Shown here in pieces: positions 1 through 10,830 of a stretch of 64,000 nucleotides of DNA. A program made the translations under genes and the position numbers. The notes beneath the pieces are model-generated. The model was not told where the DNA came from. It did not search any database and was given only the letters and a program-made list of their open reading frames with translations. Where the stretch lies: the NCBI GenBank assembly GCA_021186555.1, contig JAJKFL010000004.1, positions 15,776,406-15,840,405 of the forward strand, given 5' to 3'. Each line of letters opens with the position of its first letter. The stretch's first letter is position 1. The stretch comes from Reticulitermes speratus (taxonomy: Eukaryota > Arthropoda > Insecta > Blattodea > Rhinotermitidae).

Positions 1-1240
1 CTCCTTTAATATACGTCGAGAAATTGTCACGCGGCTTTGAAAAATGTAAAATAGAGGAAGATGATAGAGTGGCTCCTAAAGATAGACGAATTACACTGAC
101 CATTTCATTTAAAGAGAAAAAGAAGTAAATTTATGGGTAGTTGAAGACATTTTAAAAAAGTTAAATTTTAAAGAATATGATTCTTCCCTTGCTAACTCGA
201 TCCCCATTAGTCTTCACCATTCCTTCGTCAAACTGCTCGTGTCTTCAATTCAGACTCCGTTTGGATATGTTGCTGAGATTCTAAGGAAATGACGTCGTTA
301 GATATTATATTCCGCAAAACAAAAGGTATGGGGTAGCAAGGAGGTATTTCTGTTGTCTTTTCTTTCTAACATTTGTAATTAATGGACCAGAATTTGGCGT
401 TATTACTTTGGAAAGACCGCTTTGATGTTGAGATATAAAATACACGAAAATTATGTGATTGTTTTTGTAGTTATTTGAAACAAGGTTCAAACGATTTGCA
501 AAAGACTACCTGAAAAACTAGAGATCAGACTTTGCATTTTTTTCTTCATGAGCTGAAAATTACTGCGGTGCATTGGTAGAAGTGAATTTTAATAATCCAA
601 AAGTACATACAGTTTAATGATAACCGTGTTTAAAGGTCTTAACATTATGCTTTTTAACTTTATAAAGTAAACTGGTAACAGTGAATAAATATGCACACAG
701 ATAAAGTTACACAAAGTGTAGAAAAACAAAACCTATTATTAAAGTGTACAGTTTCCCATGTGATGTTGTAAATTACTTTTTTCTTAAATTTAAAATATTG
801 ATTTTCTTGGGCTGACGAACAAGCAGTTAAATTTAGACACAGCATTCAATTATATTTTATAGACAGCTACGTATAATTCCATGTGTCGTGGCCAAAGGGA
901 AGAAAAAATTTTAATATAAGGACCGCGAACAAATTACTCTAGATTATGACAAAGTTAAAGTATTCCTATGGAGAAAAAATGGTGAGAATTGAAAGGTGCA
1001 GAAAAACAATTTCAGCAGATTAAATTCAGAGTTTGTTTCCTATCATTAATTTTAGAATGTTTTGTCTTCCTTCTTGCACCTAAAAACGTAAAATGTGACA
1101 TATAAAATTCCTTGTTTTTCGAGGGTGTGAAATTTATTCTCTCACATTAAAGGAGAACATAGACTGAGGGTTTAGTAATTTCTTTAAAATTATTCCGTCA
1201 TAATACACGCAATTTTAAAGTATGTTAAGAGACTGGGGGT
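1..1240. other. AT-rich sequence, nothing recognised
   Basis: I see no domain, tRNA-like box, terminal repeat or simple repeat here. The open frames are short (about 60 codons) and have no recognisable motif, as expected by chance at this base composition. Confidence 0.5.
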
Positions 1241-1244
1241 ATTT

Positions 1245-1530
1245 GAAAGCAGGATGTTTGGTAAAATATTTGGCCAAACGAGGGTTAAACTAAGTCCAAG
1301 GAGAACTATAGAGATAATGGGAGCTGCATAATATGTGTCTGTAAACTAGGAGAATGAGATGTAGGACACATGCCAGAGTCAAGAAAGGCATTCAAAAACT
1401 TGGTCGGATACATGAATGAGTGACCACTTCTAGACGTAGGTGGGAGGACAGTATTCCTAAAGAACTCAGGTAGATAGTGTGGGAGGTTGTGGATTGAATT
1501 CAGGTGGTTGTAGTTAGGGTCTAGTGGTGA
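1245..1530 (+). pseudogene. Decayed LINE 3' end (endonuclease/RT family)
   Basis: Broken frames on the plus strand still resemble the C-terminal tail of the common insect endonuclease/RT LINE polyprotein. A GKIFGQ-like stretch near the left edge stands where that family has RRIFGPKRDE. Further on, RRRWEDSI and VWEVVDWI-like words stand where it has RPRRRWEDNI and a GWIDLAQDRD-type ending. Several stops and frame changes separate them. The same tail is better preserved near 20.2 kb and 45.4 kb on the minus strand. The limits are approximate and the assignment rests on short matches. Confidence 0.35.
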
Positions 1531-4211
1531 GATTTTGGGTATTCTATGGCAATATATCGGGTTCCGTCGCGGGAGGTAGGTGGTTGATTGGGAAAATCTT
1601 GAAAATTAGCCACTCGATTTTTACTCTCTCAGGAATGGCTTTGATTCATTTAGTTACTGTAAAACAGTCCAGTAAGTACTTTCATACGTGTTGTATTTAT
1701 TATGTCAAAGAACCAAGTGTGAGATAGATTACACTATGCGAGGAATGCTTATGAGTTCTCTGTGTCCTGGATTGGTGTCCAGTGGAGGCTTCTTTTATGA
1801 CACTAATCGGCGAATTTCTTCAGGAGGATCAGACGAGAGAAATGAGTAGGTATGGAGTTTTGGCCCAGGACAATGTCTGAAGCAAGTTTTCGAAATTAAA
1901 CGCGAGCAACATAGTGTTTCTTTCTGTGTTGCCATTTTCTTGTTATATTCCGTTTCAGTTGTGTACTTCTGATCTGCATTTATTCTAGATTATTTTTATC
2001 CAAAATCTAACTGATCTGTGATGACATCTGAAGTGATAAACAGGGAAATAGTCATAGGAATGCTTGGTTTTAAATTGTAGTTCGCTTATCTTAATAGAGA
2101 ATACACATATCTTGATACGACGGAACCTGGCGGCTTTTCGTCACTCTTTGAAGTCTGAAATTGATGCAAACTGTATAGGTTCAAAATTTCACTTCCTGTC
2201 TGAAACATGGGACTGAAAGATTTTTTTAATAATTTCTAACCAGTTAATGATTTGCAGAGAAATAATTAATCATTATTATTTTTATAATCTTACGAATCCC
2301 ATACACACACTCCTTGGGTAAAAAGCAGAAGTTTGAAAATTTAAAGCAGATGATGAATAGTATAGTAATACGGTGTTTAAAGCATGCATTCCAGTTTTCA
2401 TGCTTTAATATAGATGTTTATATTTTGTTGTGCTGACAAATTATGTGTTATCGTACATTTCACATATATGAAACAGTTGTTTAGGACCAAAACTCCATGG
2501 GAACAATTGCCTGAACCAAAACACATTTACACGTCGAAATGTGACAGATGTTTGTTCTAAATCTGTAATGTACACGCGAGAAGTTGTCCGTGAACCCGAT
2601 GAATACTGAATTACAATGATCACACGAAGACAGACGTTATGCAGAAAAAAAGCCATCCGTGTAGCAACTCACTCATTCAAACGCATTAACTCATTAAGAA
2701 ATAGATCTTAAACATATCTGCAAGTTGTATATAAAAACATTGCCTCTAAATCTGATGACGATGCGAAACATTCAAGTCATAGTCGACAGATTTAACAAAC
2801 AGGCCTCCATAGCCCCTAACTACTTAAAACATTTCTGCCCAAAAATAACATAAAACAAACAGTACTAATAAGAAATGAATAAAAATGTGGAAGAAAGAAG
2901 TAGGCTTTGCTTTCAGCTTGGAAATTCTTGCTGTTACTGAAAAATGTTGAATCTCGGGAGTTAAAAAAATGACATCCGAAATGCTGCGCTTATTTCCGAG
3001 TTACACAAATATTTAAGCGAAGTGTAGCATAATATCTGCAAATTGAAGCCAGCACAACATTTTGAGTATCATTTCAAATATTAATATTTTATAATTCATT
3101 CCCATTAGGTCTAATATTCAGATAACTCCCATACGTACATTTAAATGGTTTGAAAGTTTCGGATAATCAATTTTATATTCATAATACAGTAAATTTTATT
3201 ATATTCCTTCCGAATAAATTCATCTGTCAAATACGTCTTGAATTTGCAGGAAGACAAAATGCAACCCAATTATCTAGTATGACATGTCTTCTTTGTTTGT
3301 CATTTGAATTCAGCTTGGATTTTCTTCTCATGTACGGCAGTGTAAAGTGCATTGATGCAACCTTATACATTATGGCTCGTTAATGGATATTATGAAAGCA
3401 CAATTTCAAAGCTACACACGCCATGAACATTAAAATTTCTTGAAAGACAGTGTATGGGCAAAGATCAATTCTGCGAAACCGACACAAGAAATGAAGCGGG
3501 ATTATTTAAGGCATTAACTGCCGCCTAGTGTACGTACCCGTGACTGAAGAATGACTTGCTATGTGGGGACAGAAGAGCAATATAATTTAAAACCTTAGGT
3601 TTTTTTGTCCACATGTAGACGTGAACAATGACAAGGACTGAAGAGACACCTGAACTTCAGTTTTTGCGAAGACATATATGACCCTCGTCTTCATCGAAAA
3701 TGTTTCATACTTTATTTTATGAGTGTAATAATTAAAAACATTCGTAGAAAATTAGACTAAAATCATAGTAGTGAATGGCGACTGAGAATGGAACTGGATG
3801 CTTTCCAAAATGTCTTCACAATCTCTAATACTATCCTAGCTTACTGAGTATTTCATATGTATGTCGTTCTCCGTAAATGCATCTGAACCCGTTAGAAGCA
3901 TATTCACCTTGTCTACATAAGAAGTACGGTTCTGGACTCCGTAGCGACTTCCTAGAACGTTCGTGCTCTTGGTGCAGTATCCATTTCCGCAGTTATTTCA
4001 TGAGGTAGCGTAAGTGGGATTTGCGTTTCCTTTGTGGTTTGTTTCACATACATCTGCAACTGAGGTCATTTTGCAATAGAATCTTACTGCACTGTAGCTT
4101 TCTATGTTATTACCTTTCTTGGCACAAACAAGCCGTTTATTTCAGAAAGCAGGACTGTATCATTTAAAATAATTTATACGCATGTAAAAAAATAATTACA
4201 ACTTTATATTT
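1531..4211. other. AT-rich sequence, nothing firm
   Basis: No coding homology, terminal repeat or tRNA-like box was seen in these 2.7 kb. The longest open frames (67 to 77 codons) have no recognisable motif. A short CTGATGA...GAAAC string near 2757 was considered as a hammerhead core and not accepted. Confidence 0.45.
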
Positions 4212-4468
4212 ATTCGTGGTTTATTTAACGATGCTGTCGGTAGCGCAGACCATAGAGCATAAAATGGAGGATGATAAGCAAGTAATCAAATGCGTTGAGT
4301 AAAGGATGTGAAAGGAAGCCATCCTCGTGACGTAGTCGGAAGTATTATCCTGAAATGTGCCTGGAGGAAATGAGAAAAACTACAAAGAATCTGAGAACGT
4401 TCTGTGACTGGCCGACATTCGAACCAGGAACCTCCAGAATACGAGTCAGAAATATTACTGTTCTTTCA
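4212..4468 (-). repeat. Decayed tRNA-like SINE
   Basis: The left end has the TGGTTTATTTAACGATGCTGT-like start of a repeat common in cockroach sequence. The right end, read on the minus strand, has a Pol III B-box-like GGTTCGAATG at about 4416-4425. Internal words match poorly, so the copy is old. It could be two adjacent unrelated fragments, as the A box is not clear. Confidence 0.4.
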
Positions 4469-4890
4469 TCCTGCTCGACAAAACGCTTTTGAATTCGGGT
4501 CGCCGTCCTCGGAGCCGTGAAGTCTGAGAAATATTGTGTGGTTGCCTTTGTAATTTTGCCTTGGCGGATGTGGATTTACTGAAACGAATGGACGAAAGTT
4601 GAGGTGCATTAACCTGGAATACTTAAAGGATACAAAAAGCAACAAAAATTGCAAAGTGTGGGGCGAATGGAAAATAAAATTCACCTACATGCCAGGCAAA
4701 CAAAGTGAATTCAAAGACGCAAGGCTAAATAGAAAAAAAAATGCCTGAAGGACGGAAGGATAGACAGATAGGCAAGTAAGGACAAGTAGCCAGATGGAGA
4801 GACGTGCAGACAACTGTACAGGGAGTCCAGACTTGTAAGGTAGTATAACTGCTCCTGCGCTGATCTTACTGAGACACACATGCCAAATTT

Positions 4891-5033
4891 GGAGTAAGGA
4901 TAGCCCAGTCGGTATGGTGACTAGCCTAAGGAGGGACCTTGTTTCAGTTCCCGGCAGGTACAGTGGATTTCTTCTTTTCCAAGCCGTCCAGACCGGCTGT
5001 GTGGCCCACCCGGCCTAACTGAATTATAGGCTT
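4891..5033 (+). repeat. SINE family B fragment
   Basis: This stretch shares with the copy at 8070-8362 the order tRNA-like head (AGCCCAGTCGGTA), B-box-like AGTTCCCGGCAGG, then CCGTCCAGACCGG and GGCCCACCCGGCCT. The part after that is missing. The fragment stops at the hairpin that joins it to the LINE at 5062. Confidence 0.5.
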
Positions 5034-5087
5034 TTCAGTGCATCAGCTATTTATGGACTTCAGTCCATAAATAGCTGATGCACTGAA
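5034..5087. repeat. Perfect 26-bp fold-back hairpin
   Basis: The arms at 5034-5059 and 5062-5087 are exact reverse complements separated by the two bases TC. The right arm is LINE coding sequence read on the minus strand (the VHQLF-I-DF-like part of the RT, here slightly changed). The left arm is its inverted copy at the border with the SINE fragment. Confidence 0.95.
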
Positions 5088-6890
5088 TCATTTTATTCCC
5101 ATTTATTTCTCAAGTATTTGACGAATGCAGAATATGTATTCAATAGTTGTCCTGTTTCATCGAAATCCACACTGATGATCCCGAATAATTTCCTTTGCAT
5201 AAGGAGTTAACTGTGACAGCAAAATGTTGGATAATATTTTGTATGTAGTTGACAAATGTTATATGCCCCGATAATTACTACAATCTCCTTTTTCAACCTT
5301 CTTATAAATAGGTACACTAATTGACGCCTTCCACCGCCCAGATAATTCCTCCTTATTCCAAATAGAATTAATAAGTTTATGGATCTCAGAACGAATTTTT
5401 CTACCTCCAGTTTTAAATAGCCATTCCAAACTCAAAAGCACTGGGCTGAGGCACTAGTGGCTCTGCTGTATGTATTTAAGTCTGCTTAACATTATTAACC
5501 CCACGTACATTTAATAGCGGAGAGAAATGATTACTCCATCGAGAAAAAAATATTGTGGGTTCAGCAACCAAATCACCCTTCTTATCCTTTTCATCCTTTA
5601 CTGCATTAGTTTTAGACTGGCAACCCTGCTTAATGTCATTGACGCCGATATACAAATCTCTGATATTCTTGTTCTTACTGTTTGTTTCAAGTTAATTAAT
5701 TTTAGCTTTCAGTTATTCCTTTTTTGTTGTTCCTGAAATGTCTGCTAACTTCATGTCTTACATCGTTCAGATTATCTACATTACTTTGGTATGAATCTTG
5801 TAACCACTGCAATTTAGCCTGTTTCCTTTTATCTAAAAATTTTGAACATTCTTCGTCAAACCATGGTTTATGCAGCTTCCATTCATACAGCCCTAGACTG
5901 TCTTTAGCTGAGATTTTGATACTCTCTTTAATGTTTTTCCAAGCCCTATATATGGTCTCGCTATCATTTAAGTTCTCCAAAGCTACAAACCTTTTTGAGA
6001 TCTTAATCTGATAATGCTCCCTAACCTCCAGCTCACTTAGCCTCTTGAGATTAAATCTCTCCACATCAAACTTCTTTTCTGCTTGTTTGCTTACGGCCAG
6101 TCTTCCCTAACCTTTGCAACCACCAGATAGTGATCAGTATCACAGTCAGCTCCCCTGAAAGATTGCACATCGAGTATACTTGAATGCCATCTCCTATCTA
6201 TCAATACGTGATCAATCGGCTTGTCCGTCTTCCCATCAGGAAAGGTCGGGGTGCATTAATGGATGTTTCGGTGCGGGAACATCGTGCTCTTAAAATCAGA
6301 CGTTTTGATGTGGCAAAGTTTACTATTCTGACGCCATTATCATTATTATCCTGATGTAAACTTTCATTCCCAGTTTGCGGTTTGAAAATATCCTCTCTCC
6401 CCAGTTTTGCATTAAAATCTCCTAACAGAATTTTCATATGGTTCTTAGGAAAATGGTAGAAAACCTGCTTTAATTCCTTATGAAAACTGTCCTTTGAGTC
6501 ATCACTTTTCTCCTCAGTTGGTGCATGCGCATTCAGAACAATGATATTACACCAGCGACCTCTCAGCACCATATATGACATCCTATCACTAACAAACTCT
6601 ACTGTCTTAATTGCTGATATTATTCTCTGATGTACAAAAAAAAACCTGTTCCCAATTGATGATTTTCATTTCCTTTTCCATAGAAATAGCATATATAGCC
6701 CTTATAGTGCCTTCTTTGTCCCACCTAACCTCCTGTACACCCACTAAATCTAATTTGTACCTCGCTAATTCCCTGACCCCTGTCTTAAGTGACCCTGCCT
6801 ACAAAGGCTTCTCACGTTCCAAGTGTCGAATCTCATGTCCCATGCTGATATGAAATACTGTCCTGTTTCTGTAATCATCATGCGACGTCT
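5062..6890 (-). pseudogene. Endonuclease/RT LINE, 3'-truncated and broken
   Basis: Read on the minus strand, this is a non-LTR polyprotein of the type often annotated in insects as craniofacial development protein 2-like or endonuclease-reverse transcriptase (RTE-like). The start region near 6843 is followed by LDLVGVQEVRWDK. Next comes the apurinic endonuclease core with NAHAPTEEKSDDSKDSF and LLGDFNAKLGRE (about 6201-6581), then WFDEECSKFLDKRKQAK (5702-6064). The RT N-terminus follows with VPIYKK and CSNYRGI (5259-5441), and weak RT sequence continues to the hairpin. The catalytic YADD part and the C-terminus are absent. Frameshifts and stops separate the blocks, so it is dead. The start is inferred from the family, not from promoter signals. 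Confidence 0.85.
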
Positions 6891-8069
6891 AAAATACTTT
6901 TCAAAATAGGTATAACAACTCTAGGAATACGAAAATTTAACTGGATACTGGGAATGTTATGCTCCTTGGGGATTAACTTTATTTCGGCTTGGAGTGTTCC
7001 TTTCCCTACAAGGCTTAATCAACCGTAGAGTGTTCGGTTCACGACATTCCGCCGAATAGAAGCAGTTGCTGCTTTATTTGGCGGTCTTATTTCTGCAACC
7101 TCATGATGGCATAATTCCAAATGTGTGGTCAGTCGGAGTCTGTTGTATCCCACGAATTGTTTCTAATTGCTGTAAAATAACTGGCTACCACTTTGTAATG
7201 AACATATGATTCGTTTCCTCTGTCCACCCACACACAGATCCGTTCAAGAGCCGTTTCTGTCCTAGCGACGTCAAGAGATCTATGCTTCATCACTCCAAGC
7301 CCCCAGATTCACTGGAACTCACACAATCAATTCGTTACCTAACATGCGTGTCAAAAAGCCAATGTATACAGCGACCTATGAATTACGTTTTGTAAGTCCA
7401 AATAATATTATGAGAAATATATATATATATAATATAATATATATAATATTATATTATATAATATATTATAAGAAAGATCGATGAATCTGGACCCCTGTTT
7501 TCAAAATTTGCTTAAAATTCGCTGTTTGACCTTTTTAAGGTTTTCATATTGTAATAAGAACCTTAGAAATATCAGCCTTTATTTAAGATTGGTGACGTAC
7601 TGCAAAATGCAATTTCTTAGAAATTAAAGCAAAATCTGTCAAAAAAATGCAAGTCCTCTTGAGCAGAATTGGTTTGTTAAAGTGGAACGTGGGTGTAATT
7701 TATTCTTTTTGTCAGCGCTAAAACCGATCGCTTATATCAGGCATCCAAATTTATTTATTGCAGATGCGATAGTGAAGACGCCAAGAAAGGCGTATGAGTT
7801 TAGGAGGAAAAATATTGGGCGAGTAAAGTGGCCCAAACAAATATGCAGGTTCCAAAATTGCAGACATTGGTCTGAAACTTTCTTCGTAACATGGCTGCCA
7901 TGTTTATATTACAAAACCAAAATTTATTGTAATGCTGGATTCTAGTGCGTACTACTATTAATATTTGTAAGAACATTTATAAACTTGCGAATACTAAGCA
8001 GAAGGGCCAATGTTCTCTTTCACTTAAAAAGCTTCGGAGTGGGCGGGTTTGTTTAAACACAAAATAGAT
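6891..8069. other. Mostly unrecognised sequence with an AT microsatellite
   Basis: Apart from the AT-only run noted separately, nothing was recognised. An 87-codon open frame at 7682-7945 has no motif I know and no neighbour that would support it as a gene. Confidence 0.4.
7421..7470. repeat. AT-only low-complexity run
   Basis: About 50 bases consist only of A and T in imperfect TATA/ATAATAT units, with local self-complementarity. Confidence 0.9.
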
Positions 8070-8362
8070 CCGTCTTCCTTACCACATAGCGCAGTCGGAT
8101 AGCGACTCGCTACGGGCTGGACGGTCCGGGGATCGAATCCCGGTGGGGGCGAGATTTTTCGCATCCGTCCAGACCGGCCCTGGGGCCCACCCAGCCTCCT
8201 ATAAAATGGGTACCGGGTCATTCCTGGGGCAAAGCGGCCGGGGCGTGGCGCTGACCACCCACCCCCAACTAGCGCCGAGGTTAAAGAAAGAGTAGAGCTA
8301 TACCTCTGCTCCCCTTCTGGGCCTTCATGGCCTGTTCTAGGGAAAACTTTACCTTTTACCTT
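8070..8362 (+). repeat. SINE family B, nearly full copy
   Basis: The tRNA-like head has GCGCAGTCGGATAGCGACTC, then a B-box-like GATCGAATCC at 8131-8140. The body carries CCGTCCAGACCGGCCCTGGG, GGGTACCGGGTCATT, AAAGCGGCCGGGGC and GCGCCGAGGTTAA. The 3' end is GGCCTGTTCTAGGGAAAACTTTACC. The copy at 8592-8825 in opposite orientation and fragments at 4.9, 34.7, 48.6 and 56.4 kb share these blocks, which shows it is a dispersed family. Open frames across it are incidental. Confidence 0.78.
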
Positions 8363-8591
8363 CCTTACCACAACTCAACAAACTGTCGTTCTACTTGTCG
8401 AGGTGAATACGTGGAACGGAATACAGAGATTTCTGAAAAGTGCAGCACAATACAGTGGAAATATTAAGAGGTTCTATACTCTCCGAACCTACTCTACTGT
8501 AACTTCTTACTGTACGTCAGGAATATCAGGTATGTAATTGTGTGGATTAAATGTACATCATTGTTCTAATAACAAGGCATTTGAAAATTGT

Positions 8592-8825
8592 AAAGGTAAA
8601 GTTATTCCTGGAACAGGCCATGGCACTAGATGAGGGTGGGTGGTCAACTCCACGCCCCGGCCGCTTTACCCCCGGGAAAGAGACCCGGTACCCATTGTAT
8701 AGGAGGCTGGGTGGGCCCCAGGGCTGCCTGGACGGGTGCCGAAAATATCGCCCCCACCGGGATTTGATCCCAAGACCGTCCATCCCGTAGCGAGTCGCTA
8801 TACCGACTACGCTATCCCGGCCCAC
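8592..8825 (-). repeat. SINE family B, inverted copy
   Basis: Read on the minus strand it repeats the 8070-8362 element: tRNA-like head with AGCGACTCGCTACGGGATGG, GGGATCAAATCCCGG as a damaged B box, CCGTCCAGGCAGCCC, and the GGGTACCGGGTCTC and AAAGCGGCCGGGGCG blocks, ending in GTTCCAGGAATAACTTTACC. The two copies face each other across about 230 bp. Confidence 0.8.
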
Positions 8826-9171
8826 TTTGAAAATTGTAATTGGTCTAAATATTGTAGTGGCCCAAGCGACCATCCGTATTGTTCCTGTCAACGTTCATTA
8901 ATCTAATATTATTTCCGTCCCAGTATTATCCCTGATAGTTATATTAATGACCTGGTTAACGCCACGAGGACCCGAGTCAGGCTATCTTTGATGCTAGCAT
9001 CAATGGCAAGGAAGAGGAAGAATTCATTGACCGACACCTGCCTGTAACGGACGATACAGGAATAGCAGTAGCATGGGTTCACCATTGTGGAGCAGCAGCG
9101 ATAGAGTGGATAATATAAATAAATAAATACAGATATTATATGGACCGGTAGGTAGATATATAGGCAGACAT

Positions 9172-9309
9172 ATACGTACAGAGACAGATAGATAGATAGA
9201 TGGAAGGATGGATGGATGGATGGAAGGGTAGACAGGTAGGTAGATAGGTAGATAGGTGAGGTGGTATGTATGTATGTATGTATGTATGTAGGTAGGTAGG
9301 TAGGTAGGT
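9172..9309. repeat. Compound tetranucleotide microsatellite
   Basis: Successive blocks of GATA, GGAT, GTAG and GTAT units run for about 140 bp. They open long minus-strand frames made of Tyr-Leu-Pro-Thr and Tyr-Ile-His-Thr repeats, which are artefacts of the repeat. Confidence 0.95.
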
Positions 9310-10741
9310 GGCAACTAGGCAAGATTTACGTACATACTTGTGCACATAAATAAATGGTGCAATAGAAAAGGATGCGTATTGAGAACAAATAAACATGCAA
9401 AAGAAAAGTAAACAAGGAAACGAAAAAGGTAAGCATTCGAGTAAGTGCGTAACAGCGATTCTGCTGCGTAGCAACAATCTCTTTTTCTGCCTGACAACAG
9501 TCTGGTAGTATCCGGATCACTGCCGACAAGTTAACCGGTCGAGTCCAGCGCCGTGCTTATATCATATGTTATTCAGCTGTTGTTTAACATGCTGTATAGC
9601 TTTCGAAACCTAACCGTGAAAGATCACGTCAATAAATATACACAAACTTCCCACATCTCAAACTTGACAAACGAGAGTACGTGTAATACTTTCCGGCGTA
9701 CAACATATTCTTCCTTTTACACAAAAATCGTGTTTTCAACAGACCCCGACACGACGCACCACGCTCGGGGTCATAAAATGACAAATGAGAAACAATCGAG
9801 TCTTTTGATCCAAACAAATGAGACGGCTACAGGGTATGCATGCTACGTACGAACAAGGCTGTGAGGCCTATGCAAACACGACATGGTCGTATGTTTCATG
9901 ACGTAGTTATAGAGAAGGGATTAAAAGGAATATGGCGTTTGTTGTATGTTACATGGGCGGGATGTTTTTGGTGGTTGCATGTGTAGTGGGCTATGGCGGC
10001 GGATTCTGTCATTATAGACCAGGTAATTACATCTCCCTCTATTTCTCTTTCGGTGTTCTACCTAGTGATAATTACTGGAAAAGTAGGTTGATACCACAAG
10101 CCTGTGTAGGATTAACATAGCTCAAGGGGTTTAAAAGGACGTAGCAAACAGGACTGATATGGTACACGGTAGACAGGTTGCATGGCTTCATCGTGACACC
10201 TGCTGGCCAAGATTAGCTGTGAACAGGTCACAACTCCGTATCCCAAGTGACAGATATCAAGCAGGGAAATTGCCTTTTGTCTACGTTCGGAGTAACCCCC
10301 GGTTTAGTCTCATTTCCTGAAAGGAAAGTTTGCAGACTTCGTGTAAAATAATATACTGTAGAACGCACACTCAGTCAGTATGCTTGTGTATGTTTAGATT
10401 CTGCAACCTTAGTTTACATGTGGACGTAACAAACACAAATTTAGTCATTTTAATATGCGATGGGAAGCATGGCTTGCGCCTATTTTGGTAAATACGATTT
10501 GAGCAGCCATTAACACAGTTCCAGAAGGCTCCCTTCCTTTACGGATTACGGATTAAATTGTAATATTTTAGTTAAAAAACAGGCCAATTTCGAACAAAAA
10601 ATACTATAAATTTACAAGTTTCGCTTTTAAAAATAAAACAATATAATATAATATATGATACGATATAATATAATATATACGTTGCGATATTTCCAAATTA
10701 TAAAATTTCTTGCTTAATGAACACTCTAACATAAAACAAAA
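9310..10741. other. Nothing recognised
   Basis: The sequence has several short open frames on both strands (up to 103 codons at 9553-9864) without recognisable domains. A short AT-rich run lies near 10640-10680. Confidence 0.4.
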
Positions 10742-10830
10742 TTGCTCGAACGGGTTAGCACAGTGGTAATGCAAATTATTTAATTTCGGATGGTCCTGGT
10801 TTAAAGTATCGGGCGACTTTTTTAAGGGTG
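10742..10830 (+). repeat. Possible decayed tRNA-like SINE head
   Basis: GGGTTAGCACAGTGGTAATGC resembles a Pol III A box, and GGTCCTGGTTTAAAGTATCG, some 40 bases on, stands where a B box (GGTTCGAATCC) would be expected. The match is partial and no second copy was found in the window. Confidence 0.33.

Noticed and set aside
2745..2800. CTGATGA followed by GAAAC near 2757 as a hammerhead
   Set aside because: Stem II would have two base pairs at most, and neither a palindromic stem III nor a good stem I can be drawn.
8024..8891. Open frames of 79 to 115 codons rich in Gly, Pro and Arg
   Set aside because: They coincide with the two SINE B copies. GC-rich SINE sequence opens frames by chance.
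8939..9529. Several overlapping minus-strand open frames of 60 to 127 codons
   Set aside because: They are translations of the tetranucleotide microsatellite and its edges (Tyr-Leu-Pro-Thr, Tyr-Ile-His-Thr repeats), with no domain.
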